Under the pieces are notes generated by a model, which saw only the letters and a list, made by a program, of their open reading frames with translations, ran no database searches and was not told where the DNA came from. A stretch of DNA of 64,000 bases from assembly GCF_016864195.1 (NCBI RefSeq), contig NZ_CP045202.1, forward strand, positions 1,016,001 to 1,080,000, written 5' to 3'. Made by a program: the position numbers and the translations under genes. Each line of letters opens with the position of its first letter. Position 1 is the stretch's first letter. Source of the stretch: Dechloromonas sp. TW-R-39-2 (lineage in GTDB: Bacteria > Pseudomonadota > Gammaproteobacteria > Burkholderiales > Rhodocyclaceae). This document shows, in pieces, positions 27,604 through 37,273 of this stretch.

Positions 27604-29033
27604 TTCAAACTGGCCCATTTCATCGGGTCGATCGGTTGCCCTTGGTGGCGGAGTTCAAAGTATAAACCGGATTCCGGGTTGCCTCCGCTGTTGCCTGCGG
27701 TGGCGATGGTTTCTCCGCCCTTGATGCTCTGGCCGACCTGTTTGAGCAAGGACTCGTTGTTGCCATAGATCGAGAGATAGGCATCGCCGTGGTCGACGAT
27801 CAGGATATTGCCAAAACCGCGCATCCAGTCGGCAAAGACCACGCGGCCGCTGGCTACGGCCTTGACTTCGCTGCCGCCTGCGGCACGAATGAAGAGTCCG
27901 CGCCAGGTGCCACCGCCATCGCGCGGCGAGCCGAAGCGGCCGCTGACCGTGCCGCGCACCGGGAGGCGGAGGCTGCCTTTCTGGCGGGCGAAATTGCCGT
28001 TGCTGGCAACCGGTTCGTAGTTGTTTTCGGCTTCGGCAGGTTTCTGGCGTGGCGCTTCGGCGGTTTCTTCCCTGCGGGGCGGGGCTTTCGATTCCGGCTC
28101 GGTACGCGGTTTTGTTTTTTGTCGCGCGGCCTCGGCTATTTTTGCGGCCTCCGCCGCGCGAGCCGCTTCTGCTGCCTTGGCAGCCTGTGCCGCAAGTATT
28201 TTCGAGAGTCGGTCGATGAGGCTGGTCAGGCGTTTTTCATTTTGCTGGAGATTGCCGATCTCCTTGCGCTGGGCGGCGACCTTGTCCGATATCTGGGCGT
28301 GCAGGCGCTTGCGCTCTTCGCGCTGCTTGTTGAGTTCGGCGACGCGAACCTGTTGCTGTGCTTCAACCTCTTTCAGTTCTGCCGCTCGTTCCTTGGCATC
28401 TGCCGCCAGGGCGCGCTTCTTGTCGAGTGTGGCGTTGATTTCGCCCATCAACTCGGCCCGGGTCAGGGCAATGGCCGAAAAATAATGCAGATCGCGCGCG
28501 ACCTGGTTGGGGTCATCGCCGTTGAGCAATAGCTGGAGGGAGTCCGGGGTGCCGCGCAGGTATTGCTTGTAGAGCAGCTTTTCGAGCTGGCTTTGTTGCT
28601 GGTTGAGTGTGACGGCCAGGTCCTTTGATTGCTGCTCAAGATTTTCGAGTCTTTTTTGCAGTCGACCGCGCTGGTCGGTCAGTTCGTGAAGTTCGCGTTG
28701 CAACCGGGATATCTGGCGTTCGGATTCGCGTAGGCGATCAGCAGCATCTGCCTTGTTTTCTTCGCTGGTGTTGAGATCCTTGCGTAGTCCTTCGATCCTG
28801 CCGCGCAGTTCGCCAAGGTCGGCCTGGCGCTCGGCAATTTCGGGGGCGGCGGGTGACGATGGTGCGGTTTTCTTGGCGGCATGGGCTGGCGTCAGGGTCA
28901 GTGCCGACCAGGCCAGAAGGCATGTCGCTGCAGCACGTAGTGCCGGGGCGCAAATGGAGATTTTTTTCGGCAAATATTTCAACGGCCTTGGGTGGGTGTC
29001 TGGGGCGGGCGAAGTGAACGAATTTGCACGCAC
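27600..29033 (-). CDS. envC: Murein hydrolase activator EnvC-like
   Basis: Periplasmic coiled-coil/LytM protein that activates amidases at division. Up to 477 residues. A signal peptide around 35-52 (LRAAATCLLAWSALTLTPAHA) is followed by a long coiled coil (about 65-290), an Ala/Glu/Pro-rich linker and a LytM (M23) domain from about 355 to the end (GSLRLPVRGTVSGRFGSPRDGG, DHGDAYLSIYGNNESLLKQVGQ, YFELRHQGQPIDP). The catalytic zinc ligands look degenerate, as in EnvC activators. The listed start is a GTG and gives a long n-region. A TTG at about 28982 with AAGG upstream would begin at LKYLPKKIS and is an alternative. Confidence 0.88.
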   Translation of the reverse strand: MRANSFTSPAPDTHPRPLKYLPKKISICAPALRAAATCLLAWSALTLTPAHAAKKTAPSSPAAPEIAERQADLGELRGRIEGLRKDLNTSEENKADAADRLRESERQISRLQRELHELTDQRGRLQKRLENLEQQSKDLAVTLNQQQSQLEKLLYKQYLRGTPDSLQLLLNGDDPNQVARDLHYFSAIALTRAELMGEINATLDKKRALAADAKERAAELKEVEAQQQVRVAELNKQREERKRLHAQISDKVAAQRKEIGNLQQNEKRLTSLIDRLSKILAAQAAKAAEAARAAEAAKIAEAARQKTKPRTEPESKAPPRREETAEAPRQKPAEAENNYEPVASNGNFARQKGSLRLPVRGTVSGRFGSPRDGGGTWRGLFIRAAGGSEVKAVASGRVVFADWMRGFGNILIVDHGDAYLSIYGNNESLLKQVGQSIKGGETIATAGNSGGNPESGLYFELRHQGQPIDPMKWASLK

Positions 29034-29120
29034 GGATTTCCCTGATTGATGTTGATTAAGGTCGGCGAAACCGAAACCATTATTTTATAATGATCCATTC
29101 ACCGATAACGAGGTTTTATC

Positions 29121-29438
29121 TTGGAAGCCCCTTCCGTCAATTTAATCGACAAGCAGGAACACATCGAAATGGCTGCGCGCGCGCTCAAAGCCATCGCGCA
29201 TCCGCTGCGTCTGAAAATTCTATGTGTCCTGGGAGATCAGGAAGCCTGTGTGCAGGAGATCGTCGAAGCGGTCGGAACCTCGCAAAGCAACATTTCCCAG
29301 CATTTGGCGATTTTGCGTGAGAAGGGTGTGCTGTTGACGCGCAAGGATGCGAATCGTGTTTTTTACCGGGTAGGCGATCAGCGTACCCTGCAGCTGGTCG
29401 GTATGATGCGCGAAGTATTTTGTGGTGTAGAGGAATAG
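29121..29438 (+). CDS. ArsR-family regulator, BigR/SqrR-like
   Basis: 105-residue winged-helix repressor (ALKAIAHPLRLKILCVL, the recognition helix TSQSNISQHLAILREKGVL, RKDANRVFYRV). Cysteines are at 35, 43 and 101. The 66-residue spacing of C35 and C101, placed in the second and last helices, equals that of the redox pair in BigR (C42/C108) and SqrR (C41/C107), which form a tetrasulfide link with persulfides. The next gene, four bases on, encodes a rhodanese, which supports sulfane-sulfur sensing. It starts with TTG (29121) after GAGG. An internal ATG at 29169 is possible but would shorten the N-terminal helix. Confidence 0.85.
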   Translation: MEAPSVNLIDKQEHIEMAARALKAIAHPLRLKILCVLGDQEACVQEIVEAVGTSQSNISQHLAILREKGVLLTRKDANRVFYRVGDQRTLQLVGMMREVFCGVEE

Positions 29439-29442
29439 TTGA

Positions 29443-29868
29443 ATGCCGATGGAATTTATCAATCAGAACATCCTGCTCATTTCGCTGGTGGCCATGAGCG
29501 CCTTTGGTTTGCTCATGCCCTTGCTCAAGGGGCGTCGTGCCAACGAGTTGAGTCCCGCCGAGGCGACCCAGCTGATCAATCGGGAAGATGCGCATATCGT
29601 CGATGTGCGCGAGGCTGATGAATTTGCCGCCGGCCACTTGCCGGAAGCCAGGCACATTCCGCTAGCCAAGCTGGCTGAACGAGCCGGTGAACTCGAAAAA
29701 TTCAAGGACAAGCCGCTGATCATCTGTTGTGCCGCCGGCATGCGTTCGGCCAAAGGATGTGGCGAGCTGGGCAAACTTGGTTTTGCCAAGGTGTACAGCC
29801 TGGCAGGCGGGGTTGATGCCTGGGTGGGCGCCGGTTACCCGGTCAAGAAGGGTAACCGCAACAAATGA
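29443..29868 (+). CDS. Membrane-anchored rhodanese-like sulfurtransferase
   Basis: 141 residues. One N-terminal transmembrane segment (about 8-26, ILLISLVAMSAFGLLMPLL) precedes a single rhodanese domain (about 35-135). The catalytic Cys is in the loop ICCAAGMRSAKG (six-residue loop ending RS), with the acidic block IVDVREADEFAAGHLPEARHIPL. Topology would place the domain on the cytoplasmic side if the positive KGRR after the helix stays inside. It overlaps grxC by four bases and follows the ArsR regulator, so the three are one unit. Confidence 0.92.
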   Translation: MPMEFINQNILLISLVAMSAFGLLMPLLKGRRANELSPAEATQLINREDAHIVDVREADEFAAGHLPEARHIPLAKLAERAGELEKFKDKPLIICCAAGMRSAKGCGELGKLGFAKVYSLAGGVDAWVGAGYPVKKGNRNK

Positions 29869-30125
29869 GCGCGCATGTCCTGATGTATACGACCGCTGTT
29901 TGTCCTTACTGCGTGCGAGCCAAGCAATTGCTGGCGGCACGGGGTGTGACGGGCATCGAAGAGGTTCGGGTTGATCTCGATCCGGCGCGTCGCGAGGAAA
30001 TGATGCAGCGCACGCAGCGGCGTACCGTGCCGCAAATTTATATTGGCGAGACGCATGTCGGTGGTTGCGACGACCTGATTGCGCTCGATGCGGCAGGCAA
30101 GCTCAAACCCTTGCTTGACGCCTGA
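29865..30125 (+). CDS. grxC: Glutaredoxin 3
   Basis: 86 residues, dithiol glutaredoxin with the CPYC active site at about 13-16, the TVPQIYIG cis-Pro segment and the glutathione-binding GGCDDL. It reduces protein and glutathione mixed disulfides. It overlaps the rhodanese gene (ATGA), and secB follows after 33 bases. The grxC-secB-gpsA order is widespread in proteobacteria. Confidence 0.96.
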   Translation: MSAHVLMYTTAVCPYCVRAKQLLAARGVTGIEEVRVDLDPARREEMMQRTQRRTVPQIYIGETHVGGCDDLIALDAAGKLKPLLDA

Positions 30126-30158
30126 ACCCGATAACCATTAATTCACTGAAAGAAAATC

Positions 30159-30620
30159 ATGGAACAAAACGAACAGCCCGTCTTCGGTATTGAAAAGCTC
30201 TACGTCAAGGATCTCTCCATCGAAGTGCCGAATGCGCCGGAAATCTTCCTGGAGAGCGAAGCTCCGCAGGTTGAAATCAGCCTGAACACCGGTGGCCGTG
30301 GCGTTGGTGAAGGTGTTTTCGAAGTGGTGCTGACGGTGACGGTGACTGCCAAACTGGGCGAAAAGACGGTTTTCCTGGTTGAAGTCGGTCAGGCCGGTGT
30401 TTTCCGCATCATGAATGTGCCGGATGAGCAAATCGAGCCGCTGATTGCCGTTGCTTGCCCGAACCTGCTGTTCCCGTATGCCCGTGAAGCCATTTCGACG
30501 GCGGTAACCCGTGCCGGTTTCTCGCCGATCGTGCTCCAGCCGGTTAATTTCGAATCGATGTACATGCAGCGTCTGCAAGAGCAGGCTGCTGCAGAGCAAC
30601 CAGAAGCAACGCTGCAATAA
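30159..30620 (+). CDS. secB: Protein-export chaperone SecB
   Basis: Tetrameric cytosolic chaperone that keeps precursors unfolded for SecA. 153 residues. Family blocks: QPVFGIEKLYVKDLSIEVPNAP, FEVVLTVTVTAKLGEKTVFLVEVGQAGVF and the C-terminal NLLFPYAREAISTAVTRAGFSP. The acidic C-terminal tail is rich in Gln and Glu. Followed three bases later by the SH3-domain gene. Confidence 0.98.
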   Translation: MEQNEQPVFGIEKLYVKDLSIEVPNAPEIFLESEAPQVEISLNTGGRGVGEGVFEVVLTVTVTAKLGEKTVFLVEVGQAGVFRIMNVPDEQIEPLIAVACPNLLFPYAREAISTAVTRAGFSPIVLQPVNFESMYMQRLQEQAAAEQPEATLQ

Positions 30621-30623
30621 GCC

Positions 30624-31070
30624 ATGACCATCTGGCGCCGGGCACTGCCCTTCATTGCATTGCTCGGTGCTGCAGGTGCAGCACCGGCTGTCGATTATCG
30701 TTCGGTCGATGTGCCGGCAGCCGTGCTTTATGATTCACCTTCGCAGAAGGGCAAGAAGCTCTATCTGATCAAGGCGCAGACACCGGTCGAGGTGATTGTT
30801 CGTCTTGAGGGGTGGTTCAAGATTCGCGATGCCGAAGGCTCGCTGGCCTGGGTTGAGTCGCGCTATCTCGGCGATCGCCGGACGCTCGTTGTGACAGCGC
30901 TGAAGGCTGAAATCCGTCAATCGGACAAGGCTGACTCTCCTGTTGTGCTCGAACTCGACAAGTGGGTGGCGGTTGAACTGGTCGAGCCGGCTTCGCCGGG
31001 ATGGGCCAAGGTGCGCCATCGTGATGGTGTGACCGGCTATATTCGTTCGACGCAGGTCTGGGGCCTATGA
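30624..31070 (+). CDS. Exported SH3-like domain protein
   Basis: 148 residues. Signal peptide ([18 protein letters not shown]). The rest is two bacterial SH3-like repeats: about 28-85 ([46 protein letters not shown]) and about 90-148 ([51 protein letters not shown]). Such DUF1058-like proteins probably bind cell wall or act in the periplasm. It overlaps the gpsA start by four bases, matching the usual secB-gpsA neighbourhood. Confidence 0.85.
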   Translation: MTIWRRALPFIALLGAAGAAPAVDYRSVDVPAAVLYDSPSQKGKKLYLIKAQTPVEVIVRLEGWFKIRDAEGSLAWVESRYLGDRRTLVVTALKAEIRQSDKADSPVVLELDKWVAVELVEPASPGWAKVRHRDGVTGYIRSTQVWGL

Positions 31071-32056
31071 AAATTACGTTGCTCGGCGCAGGCGCCTGGG
31101 GCACGGCGTTGGCGATTGCCTTTGCCGGCAAGCATGATGTCACGCTGTGGTCGCGCGAAGAGGATGTCGCAGTCGACTTGCTGAATACCCGCGAAAACAA
31201 ACGCTTCTTTCCGGGCTATCGCTTGCCTGAGTCGGTTGCTGTGTCGACCGATTTTTCTGCGGCAGTAGCTTCGGCCGAGTTGTTGGTCATCTCGACGCCG
31301 ATTGCCGGTTTGCGTCCGACGGCTGAGCGCCTCAAAACCCTGAATTGCACGCTGCCATTGCTTTGGGTGTGCAAGGGCTTTGAGGCAGGGACGGGCCTGT
31401 TGCCGCACCAGGTTGTCATTGATGTGCTGGGCCTGGGTGTCGTTTGTGGCGCGTTGTCCGGCCCCAGCTTTGCCGAAGAAGTGGCGGCCGGTCAGCCGAC
31501 CGCCGTGGCGCTGGCGACCAATCACCCCGAGTTTGCCCGCGAAGCGGCCCGTCAGTTGCACACCAGTCGTTTGCGCATTTATGCCAATGATGATCTGGTT
31601 GGCGTCGAAGTGGGCGGGGCGGTCAAGAATGTCATGGCGATTGCGACAGGGACATGCGATGGTTTGGGTCTTGGTCTGAACACCCGCGCTGCGCTGATGA
31701 CGCGAGGCCTGGCTGAAATTGCCCGTCTCGGGTTGGCGCTGGGCGCCAGGCGCGAGACTTTCATGGGCTTGGCCGGCATGGGCGACCTGATCCTGACGTG
31801 CACCGGCGACCTGTCGCGCAATCGCCGTGTCGGGCTGGCCTTGGCGGAGGGCAAGTCCCTGCCGCAAATTCTTGAAGAGCTCGGGCATGTGGCCGAGGGG
31901 GTCTATACGGCACGCGAAGTCGATCGTCTGGCTCGCCAGTATTCGGTCGATATGCCGATCAGTGCCGCTGTGGCTGCCGTGCTTGATGGCCGTCTGAATG
32001 CAGCGCAGGCGGTCGAGCAGTTGATGGCGCGCGACCCGAAGGAAGAGCTGGCTTAA
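31067..32056 (+). CDS. gpsA: Glycerol-3-phosphate dehydrogenase [NAD(P)+]
   Basis: Makes sn-glycerol-3-phosphate for phospholipids. 329 residues. N-terminal Rossmann loop [12 protein letters not shown], the [14 protein letters not shown] lysine, [15 protein letters not shown], the catalytic-region [17 protein letters not shown] and [13 protein letters not shown]. The stop overlaps the 3' end of convergent trmL by four bases. Confidence 0.97.
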   Translation: MKITLLGAGAWGTALAIAFAGKHDVTLWSREEDVAVDLLNTRENKRFFPGYRLPESVAVSTDFSAAVASAELLVISTPIAGLRPTAERLKTLNCTLPLLWVCKGFEAGTGLLPHQVVIDVLGLGVVCGALSGPSFAEEVAAGQPTAVALATNHPEFAREAARQLHTSRLRIYANDDLVGVEVGGAVKNVMAIATGTCDGLGLGLNTRAALMTRGLAEIARLGLALGARRETFMGLAGMGDLILTCTGDLSRNRRVGLALAEGKSLPQILEELGHVAEGVYTAREVDRLARQYSVDMPISAAVAAVLDGRLNAAQAVEQLMARDPKEELA

Positions 32057-32517
32057 GCCGCGCCCTTGAAGCCGCTTTGACGCCAGGCTTCAAACACGGT
32101 CACGGCAGTGGCATTCGATAAATTCAGACTGCGCTGATCTGCCTGCATGGGCAGGCGGAGTCTGTTTTCCGGCAAGAATTCAGCCAGTATCTCGGGCGGC
32201 AGGCCGCTGGTTTCCCGTCCAAAAACAAACACATCATTGTCGTTCAGTGTGGTCGAGAACGGGTTGGCATGGCCCTTGGTGGTCATTGCAAACATCCGGC
32301 GATGCCCCAGGGCCTGACGACAGGCTGCCCAGTCGGAGTGGCGAACGACGCGGGCGTATTCGTGATAGTCCAGTCCGGCCCGGCGCAAGCCCTTGTCGTC
32401 GATATTGAAACCCAGCGGTTCAACAAGATGCAGTTCGGTGCCGGTATTGGCGCACAAACGAATGATGTTGCCGGTATTGGGCGGAATTTCGGGCTGGTAG
32501 AGAACGACGGCGACCAC
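32053..32517 (-). CDS. trmL: tRNA (cytidine(34)-2'-O)-methyltransferase
   Basis: SPOUT methyltransferase of 154 residues acting on the wobble base of tRNA-Leu isoacceptors. Knot signatures: [20 protein letters not shown] at the N-terminus, [11 protein letters not shown] and the C-terminal [20 protein letters not shown]. It starts with GTG (32515-32517). Convergent with gpsA and downstream of comF on the same strand (53 bases apart). Confidence 0.95.
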   Translation of the reverse strand: MVAVVLYQPEIPPNTGNIIRLCANTGTELHLVEPLGFNIDDKGLRRAGLDYHEYARVVRHSDWAACRQALGHRRMFAMTTKGHANPFSTTLNDNDVFVFGRETSGLPPEILAEFLPENRLRLPMQADQRSLNLSNATAVTVFEAWRQSGFKGAA

Positions 32518-32570
32518 GATGTAATTGGCTGGGTTCGGAGGGGGCGGATTAAAGCACGAATTGATCGTGA

Positions 32571-33290
32571 TTAGTGTTTCAGGGTCCGTGCGGCAACGAC
32601 AACGCTGACTGTTCCCGCGCCATGTATTTTCAGAATACGAGCGGATTCATTCAGGGTTGCGCCGGTTGTCATCACGTCATCAACCAGCAAAATGCGCTGC
32701 CCAGTGTAGTCTTTGCTGCATTCGAATGCACCGGCCACGTTTTTATGGCGCTCCTTGTGCGGCAAATCGGCTTGTGGCCGGGTGGCTCGCGTTCGTTGCA
32801 GGTGGTGATAGTCGACCGGTCGGTCTAGGACCTTGCCCAGTGCGCGCGCTATTTCCATGGATTGGTTGAAGCCGCGTTCGAGCAAACGGGCCGGATGCAA
32901 TGGCAGTGGAATGATCAAGTCGTGGTCGCTTGCTGTCAGTTGCGTGGACAGCCGCTCTCCGAACCATTCCGCGACAGATAACTGGTGACCGTATTTCAGG
33001 CTGTGAATGATGCGGTCGACCGGGAAATCGTAGCGAAATCCGGCGATCACCTTGTCGAAGTGCGGTGCTTTGTGGAGGCAGGCGCCGCAACGTTCGCCGT
33101 AGCTGGTCTGCTCGGCGCAGGATGGGCAGCATTGGGGCGGCATGCCGGGTAGTTCGGCAAGGCAGTCGGCGCAGATCACGCGGCTGGCGCTATTTTCTCC
33201 GCAGAGTAGGCAACTGCCGGGAAGCGCATTCGAAAGTCCCTGCGCAACATGCTTTAACGCTTGCCGCAGGGGCTGGGGTAAAATTGACAT
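32571..33290 (-). CDS. comF: ComF-family phosphoribosyltransferase-like protein
   Basis: 239 residues. The N-terminus has zinc-binding CxxC pairs ([32 protein letters not shown]). The C-terminus has the PRPP-loop [16 protein letters not shown] and the [21 protein letters not shown] block. ComF proteins are needed for natural transformation in some bacteria, while GntX is the E. coli counterpart. It is divergent from bioB. Another copy of TGCGGTCGAC lies inside it at 33011. Confidence 0.92.
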   Translation of the reverse strand: MSILPQPLRQALKHVAQGLSNALPGSCLLCGENSASRVICADCLAELPGMPPQCCPSCAEQTSYGERCGACLHKAPHFDKVIAGFRYDFPVDRIIHSLKYGHQLSVAEWFGERLSTQLTASDHDLIIPLPLHPARLLERGFNQSMEIARALGKVLDRPVDYHHLQRTRATRPQADLPHKERHKNVAGAFECSKDYTGQRILLVDDVMTTGATLNESARILKIHGAGTVSVVVAARTLKH

Positions 33291-33370
33291 GATTCAGAGC
33301 GTCCTCGATAATCCATAATTACCGTTGTTTTCGTATCTGATTTTTATCGTTTATTTTCGCAAGGCCACTC

Positions 33371-34354
33371 ATGCAAGCAAGCACTCTCGCCGCTGTTTCT
33401 TCCACTCCGCAGTCTGCTCCTGCCCGTCGCTGGACGGCCGAGGAGGTGCTCGCCCTGTACGAGCTGCCGCTCATGGATCTGATCTGGCGCGCCCAGGGCG
33501 TGCATCGCGAAAATTTCGATCCGAACGCCATTCAACGCTCGACGCTGCTTTCGGTCAAGACCGGTGGCTGTTCCGAGGACTGTAGCTATTGCTCACAGTC
33601 GGCGCGCTATGAAACCGATACCCAGCGCGAACGCCTGATGCCACTCGACGAGGTCGTTGCTGCTGCCAAGGCTGCCAAGGACAAGGGGGCTTCCCGTTTC
33701 TGCATGGGCGCTGCCTGGAAGGGGCCGAAAGACAACGATCTTGACCGCGTGCTCGACATGGTCCGTGAGGTCAAGGCCCTCGGCATGCAGACGTGTGTCA
33801 CGCTCGGTATGCTCAAGGACGGTCAGGCTGAAAAGCTGAAAGAAGCCGGCCTGGATTACTACAACCACAATCTCGATACGGACAAGGAGTTCTACGGTCA
33901 GGTGATCAAGAGCCATACGCACGATGATCGTCTCGATACGCTCGAGCAGGTGCGTGATGCCGGGATCAATGTTTGTTCCGGCGGGATTATCGGCATGGGC
34001 GAATCGCGCAAGAATCGCGCCGCACTGATCGTCCAGTTGGCCAATCTGCCGAAGCCGCCTGAATCCGTGCCAATCAACAACCTGGTGCCGATTCCGGGGA
34101 CGCCGCTGGCCGCTAACGAGCGTCTTGATCCATTCGAGTTCGTCCGGACCATCGCCGCCGCCCGCATCGCCATGCCTTCCTCCTGGGTGCGCCTCTCGGC
34201 CGGTCGTCAGGAAATGACCGACGAACTCCAGACGCTGTGCTTCCTGGCTGGCGCTAATTCGATGTTCTACGGTGACCGTCTGTTGACCACCAATAATCCG
34301 GAAGCCGATCGCGACGACGCATTGTTTGCCCGCTTGGGCGTCAAGGCGGTTTGA
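33371..34354 (+). CDS. bioB: Biotin synthase
   Basis: Radical SAM enzyme inserting sulfur into dethiobiotin. 327 residues. The [4Fe-4S] motif CSEDCSYC is at about 59-66. Further blocks: [36 protein letters not shown] and the C-terminal [20 protein letters not shown]. Its stop overlaps the bioC start (TTGA). The upstream 80-base gap shared with comF shows no clear operator. Confidence 0.98.
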   Translation: MQASTLAAVSSTPQSAPARRWTAEEVLALYELPLMDLIWRAQGVHRENFDPNAIQRSTLLSVKTGGCSEDCSYCSQSARYETDTQRERLMPLDEVVAAAKAAKDKGASRFCMGAAWKGPKDNDLDRVLDMVREVKALGMQTCVTLGMLKDGQAEKLKEAGLDYYNHNLDTDKEFYGQVIKSHTHDDRLDTLEQVRDAGINVCSGGIIGMGESRKNRAALIVQLANLPKPPESVPINNLVPIPGTPLAANERLDPFEFVRTIAAARIAMPSSWVRLSAGRQEMTDELQTLCFLAGANSMFYGDRLLTTNNPEADRDDALFARLGVKAV

Positions 34355-35229
34355 ACACCACTTTCGTCGACCGGCAGCAAGTCGGTCGACGGTTTTCCCG
34401 CGTTGCGGCGAATTACGATCAGGCCGATTTTTTCGTCCGCGAGATCGATCGTCGGATGCAGGACCGGCTTGACTACGTCAAGCTTGCCCCCCGGCAAATC
34501 CTTGATCTCGGCTGCGCTCGCGGCGGCAGCTTTGCGGCCCTGTCGACGCGTTATCCGGAAGCGCATTTGCTCGGGCTGGATCTTTCGCCGGCCATGCTGC
34601 AAGCTGCCCAACCGCGCCGCGCGGGCTGGCAGCGCTGGTTGGGGATGGGCGCCTCGAATCAGCCAGCCCTTCTGGCGGCCGACGCAGCCCATTTGCCCAT
34701 CAAATCGCGGTCGACCGCGCTGATCTGGTCAAATCTGCTGCTCCACTGGCTGGATGATCCTTTGCCGGCACTGGCTGAAGCGCATCGCGTGCTTGAAGTG
34801 GGCGGTTTGCTGATGTTCTCGACGCTGGGGCCTGATTCGCTCAAGGAGTTGCGTACGGCATTCGGTGATGGTTACGCACACACCCAGCGTTTCATCGACA
34901 TGCATGATCTGGGTGACATGCTGGTCGGCTGCGGTTTCAGCGATCCGGTGATGGACATGGAAGTGATCACGCTGACTTATGATGATCTCGATGCCATGTT
35001 TGCCGAGTTAAGGGCTGCCGGCTCCAGTTGTGCGATGAAAGCCCGACGGCATGGCCTGACTGGCCGGCAAGTGTTAAGTGACGCACGTCAGGCGTACGAA
35101 GCAATGCGCCGGGATGGCAAGTTGCCGGCGACCTTCGAGGTGGTTTATGGCCACGCCTGGAAGCCGGAGCCAAAGCAGGCGCCGGACGGGCGTGCGATCG
35201 TTCGCTTCGACCTGCCGCGCGCTAAATGA
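34351..35229 (+). CDS. bioC: Malonyl-ACP O-methyltransferase BioC
   Basis: SAM-dependent methyltransferase that starts the pimeloyl moiety of biotin. 292 residues with a TTG start overlapping the bioB stop. N-terminal [25 protein letters not shown] motif [28 protein letters not shown] and the BioC-like [40 protein letters not shown] reverse-convergent msrQ gene follows directly with no intergenic base. Confidence 0.93.
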   Translation: MNTTFVDRQQVGRRFSRVAANYDQADFFVREIDRRMQDRLDYVKLAPRQILDLGCARGGSFAALSTRYPEAHLLGLDLSPAMLQAAQPRRAGWQRWLGMGASNQPALLAADAAHLPIKSRSTALIWSNLLLHWLDDPLPALAEAHRVLEVGGLLMFSTLGPDSLKELRTAFGDGYAHTQRFIDMHDLGDMLVGCGFSDPVMDMEVITLTYDDLDAMFAELRAAGSSCAMKARRHGLTGRQVLSDARQAYEAMRRDGKLPATFEVVYGHAWKPEPKQAPDGRAIVRFDLPRAK

Positions 35230-35919
35230 CTACTTGGGCCGCTGCCTGAAAAAATGTAGCGGCTTGGTGGTGGTCGGTGCAGTAGCGGGTATGGCCTTGC
35301 GCTGCCGTTCCCTGATTCTCCAGCCAAGCAATGCGACGAGTGCGGCACTGCCGGCGATTGGCCAGATCAGGGCATCTGCCTTGCTTTGCCACAGGTAGTG
35401 GATGGCTGCCAAAATGCCGATCAGATAGATGTTGCGGTGCAATTCCTGCCAGCGGCGACCGCCCAGTTGCCGTATGGTCACCTGGTTTGAGGTGGCAGCC
35501 AGGGGAGTCAGCAACACGAAGGCAGCGAAGCCAATTGCGATGAATGGCCGCTTCAAAATATCCCTGGCGATCTCGTCGACCGCGAAAGCGTGCTGAAACC
35601 CGACGAATGAAAGAGCGTGCAGTGCCGCATAGAAAAAGGCGAACAAGCCCAGCATGCGGCGCAAGCGAAGCAGCCAGTGCCATTGTGTCAGGCTGCGTAG
35701 CGGCGAGATGCTTAGCGTCAGCAGCAAGAAACTGAACGTCCAGAAACCGGTACGCCGTTGGATAAATTCGGCAGGCTGTGTGCCAAGGTCGCCAGCCCAT
35801 GCCGCCTGGACCAAGCATCCAAAAGGGATCAGGGCGAGGGAAAAAAGCAGGGCCTTGAGCCAGCTGAGCTCTTTGCTATCGGGGTGCCAGGCAATTGCCC
35901 GGTGTTCTCTTGCGGTCAT
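35230..35919 (-). CDS. msrQ: Heme-binding membrane subunit MsrQ
   Basis: Inner-membrane b-type cytochrome (YedZ) that passes electrons to MsrP to repair oxidised methionine in periplasmic proteins. 229 residues, about six hydrophobic helices. Heme-ligand candidates are His in LRRMLGLFAFFYAALHALSF and in WQELHRNIYLIGILAAIHYLW. Start ATG at 35917-35919, five bases after the HDOD gene. No msrP (molybdoenzyme) gene is adjacent, although the two are usually paired. Confidence 0.92.
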   Translation of the reverse strand: MTAREHRAIAWHPDSKELSWLKALLFSLALIPFGCLVQAAWAGDLGTQPAEFIQRRTGFWTFSFLLLTLSISPLRSLTQWHWLLRLRRMLGLFAFFYAALHALSFVGFQHAFAVDEIARDILKRPFIAIGFAAFVLLTPLAATSNQVTIRQLGGRRWQELHRNIYLIGILAAIHYLWQSKADALIWPIAGSAALVALLGWRIRERQRKAIPATAPTTTKPLHFFRQRPK

Positions 35920-35924
35920 CCGGT

Positions 35925-36767
35925 TCAGGCTGCGAGAGCCTGTTTTAGTTCCTTGATGTCTTCTTCTGCATCTTCGATCAAATCGGCAAAGCGTTCTTGG
36001 TCAATTTTGCGGAGCGCCGACTCCTCCGGGGGCAGGCCGGCTTCGAGCCAGTCGTGGTCGCAACCGGCAAGCAGGTTGGCAAAATACAAGACATCGCTAA
36101 CGGAGCAGGGGGTTTCGACGTTCTGCAACCGGTCGTGCTCACGGACTGCGGTGGTGATGTTTTCTGGCAGACCGAGAACGTGCAACAGGCTTTCGCCAAT
36201 GCTGCCATGCCAGCCGATCAGCAATTCAAGCATGTGGCTTCTGTCGTTGCTGTATTCAGGAAATTCCGCTGCGCAGTACAGGAGATAAAAAATCCCGATA
36301 TCGTGCACCAGCCCGGCCAGCATCGCCTGATCCGGATTGATGCGACCAAGGCGGCGAGCCAGTACGCGGGCGATGGCGGCAACCTGCAGGGAGTGTTCCC
36401 AGGCGTTTCGGGCAATGTCGGTAAAGCTGGCCAGGTTTCTCGAGCGCAACATCTGGTCCAGCGCCACAGCCAGCGAGGTTGTGCGCACAACCTCAAAGCC
36501 CAGGCGGCTGATGGCGCTGGCCAGGTCGCTGATTTGCCGGCCGCTGGTGTTGTAGCTTGCCGAATTTGCCAGGCGCAGAAGTTTGCTCGAAATCAGGGGC
36601 TCGACACTGACGACCTGAGCGACCCGTTCCGTGGTGGCATTCGGGTCGTTCAGTACATTGCGGACGAGTACCGCAGCGTCAAGGCAGGTCGGGAAATTGA
36701 GGTGCCCACAAAGGTTGCGGGCGATTTCGTCCAGGATCGAGAAATGCTTGCTGCGGTCGACGTCCAT
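35925..36767 (-). CDS. HDOD-domain signalling protein
   Basis: 280 residues from the ATG at 36765-36767 (MDVDRSKHFSILDEIA). The frame is open 11 codons further up, but that would overlap the CBS gene. HDOD core: NFPTCLDAAVLVRNVLND, VSVEPLISSKLLRLANSASYN, AISRLGFEVVRTTSLAVAL and GLVHDIGIFYLLY with an HD pair and later WHGSIGESLLHVLGLPENI. HDOD proteins usually lack full phosphohydrolase activity and act in signalling. The gene is one base after the CBS-domain gene and five before msrQ, so all three may be co-transcribed. Confidence 0.9.
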   Translation of the reverse strand: MDVDRSKHFSILDEIARNLCGHLNFPTCLDAAVLVRNVLNDPNATTERVAQVVSVEPLISSKLLRLANSASYNTSGRQISDLASAISRLGFEVVRTTSLAVALDQMLRSRNLASFTDIARNAWEHSLQVAAIARVLARRLGRINPDQAMLAGLVHDIGIFYLLYCAAEFPEYSNDRSHMLELLIGWHGSIGESLLHVLGLPENITTAVREHDRLQNVETPCSVSDVLYFANLLAGCDHDWLEAGLPPEESALRKIDQERFADLIEDAEEDIKELKQALAA

Positions 36768-36768
36768 T

Positions 36769-37200
36769 TCAGCCTGAAATATAGCGTTCCAGTTCGGCAA
36801 TCAGAAATTGCTGGGAACTGATGGTTTCCTTGACCAGGTCGCCAATCGAAATCATGCCGGCGACACTGCTATCGTCATTCAGCACGGGCAGATGCCGGAA
36901 ATGTTTCTCGGTCATCAGGGCCATGCATTCATCCAGGCTTGCCGCTGGTGTCACGTAAGCCACCTTGTCGCTCATGATTTCGCGTACTTGGGTGTCTTTC
37001 GATGTCTTGCCGTGAAGGATGATTTTTCGAGCGTAGTCGCGTTCCGAGAAGATGCCGACCAGTTGTTCGCCATCCAGAACCAGTAGGGCGCCAACATCGT
37101 GCTTGGCCATCACGCTGAGCGCGTGAAAAACGGTGTCGCTTGGTGCTACGACTGCCAGAGGGCGGTCTTTGCTGGCAAGCATTTGCTTAAGTGTTTTCAC
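36769..37200 (-). CDS. Tandem CBS-domain protein
   Basis: 143 residues made of two CBS motifs (about 8-65: LAVVAPSDTVFHALSVMAKHDVGALLVLDGEQLVGIFSERDY; about 72-130: MSDKVAYVTPAASLDECMALMTEKHFRHLPVLNDD). Such free-standing pairs bind adenine nucleotides and sense energy state. It starts with GTG after AGAGGAGA eight bases upstream. First gene of CBS-HDOD-msrQ. Confidence 0.92.
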   Translation of the reverse strand: MKTLKQMLASKDRPLAVVAPSDTVFHALSVMAKHDVGALLVLDGEQLVGIFSERDYARKIILHGKTSKDTQVREIMSDKVAYVTPAASLDECMALMTEKHFRHLPVLNDDSSVAGMISIGDLVKETISSQQFLIAELERYISG

Positions 37201-37273
37201 GGGATGTCTCCTCTGTCGGGTGAGCGTGTTCTTGCTTCTGCAGTCTATCCCGCTGTGTTCTACCTGCCAAGGT

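Noticed and set aside
33291..33370. Possible BirA/BioQ-type operator before bioB
   Set aside because: The 80-base gap shows no inverted repeat of the known biotin-operator type.
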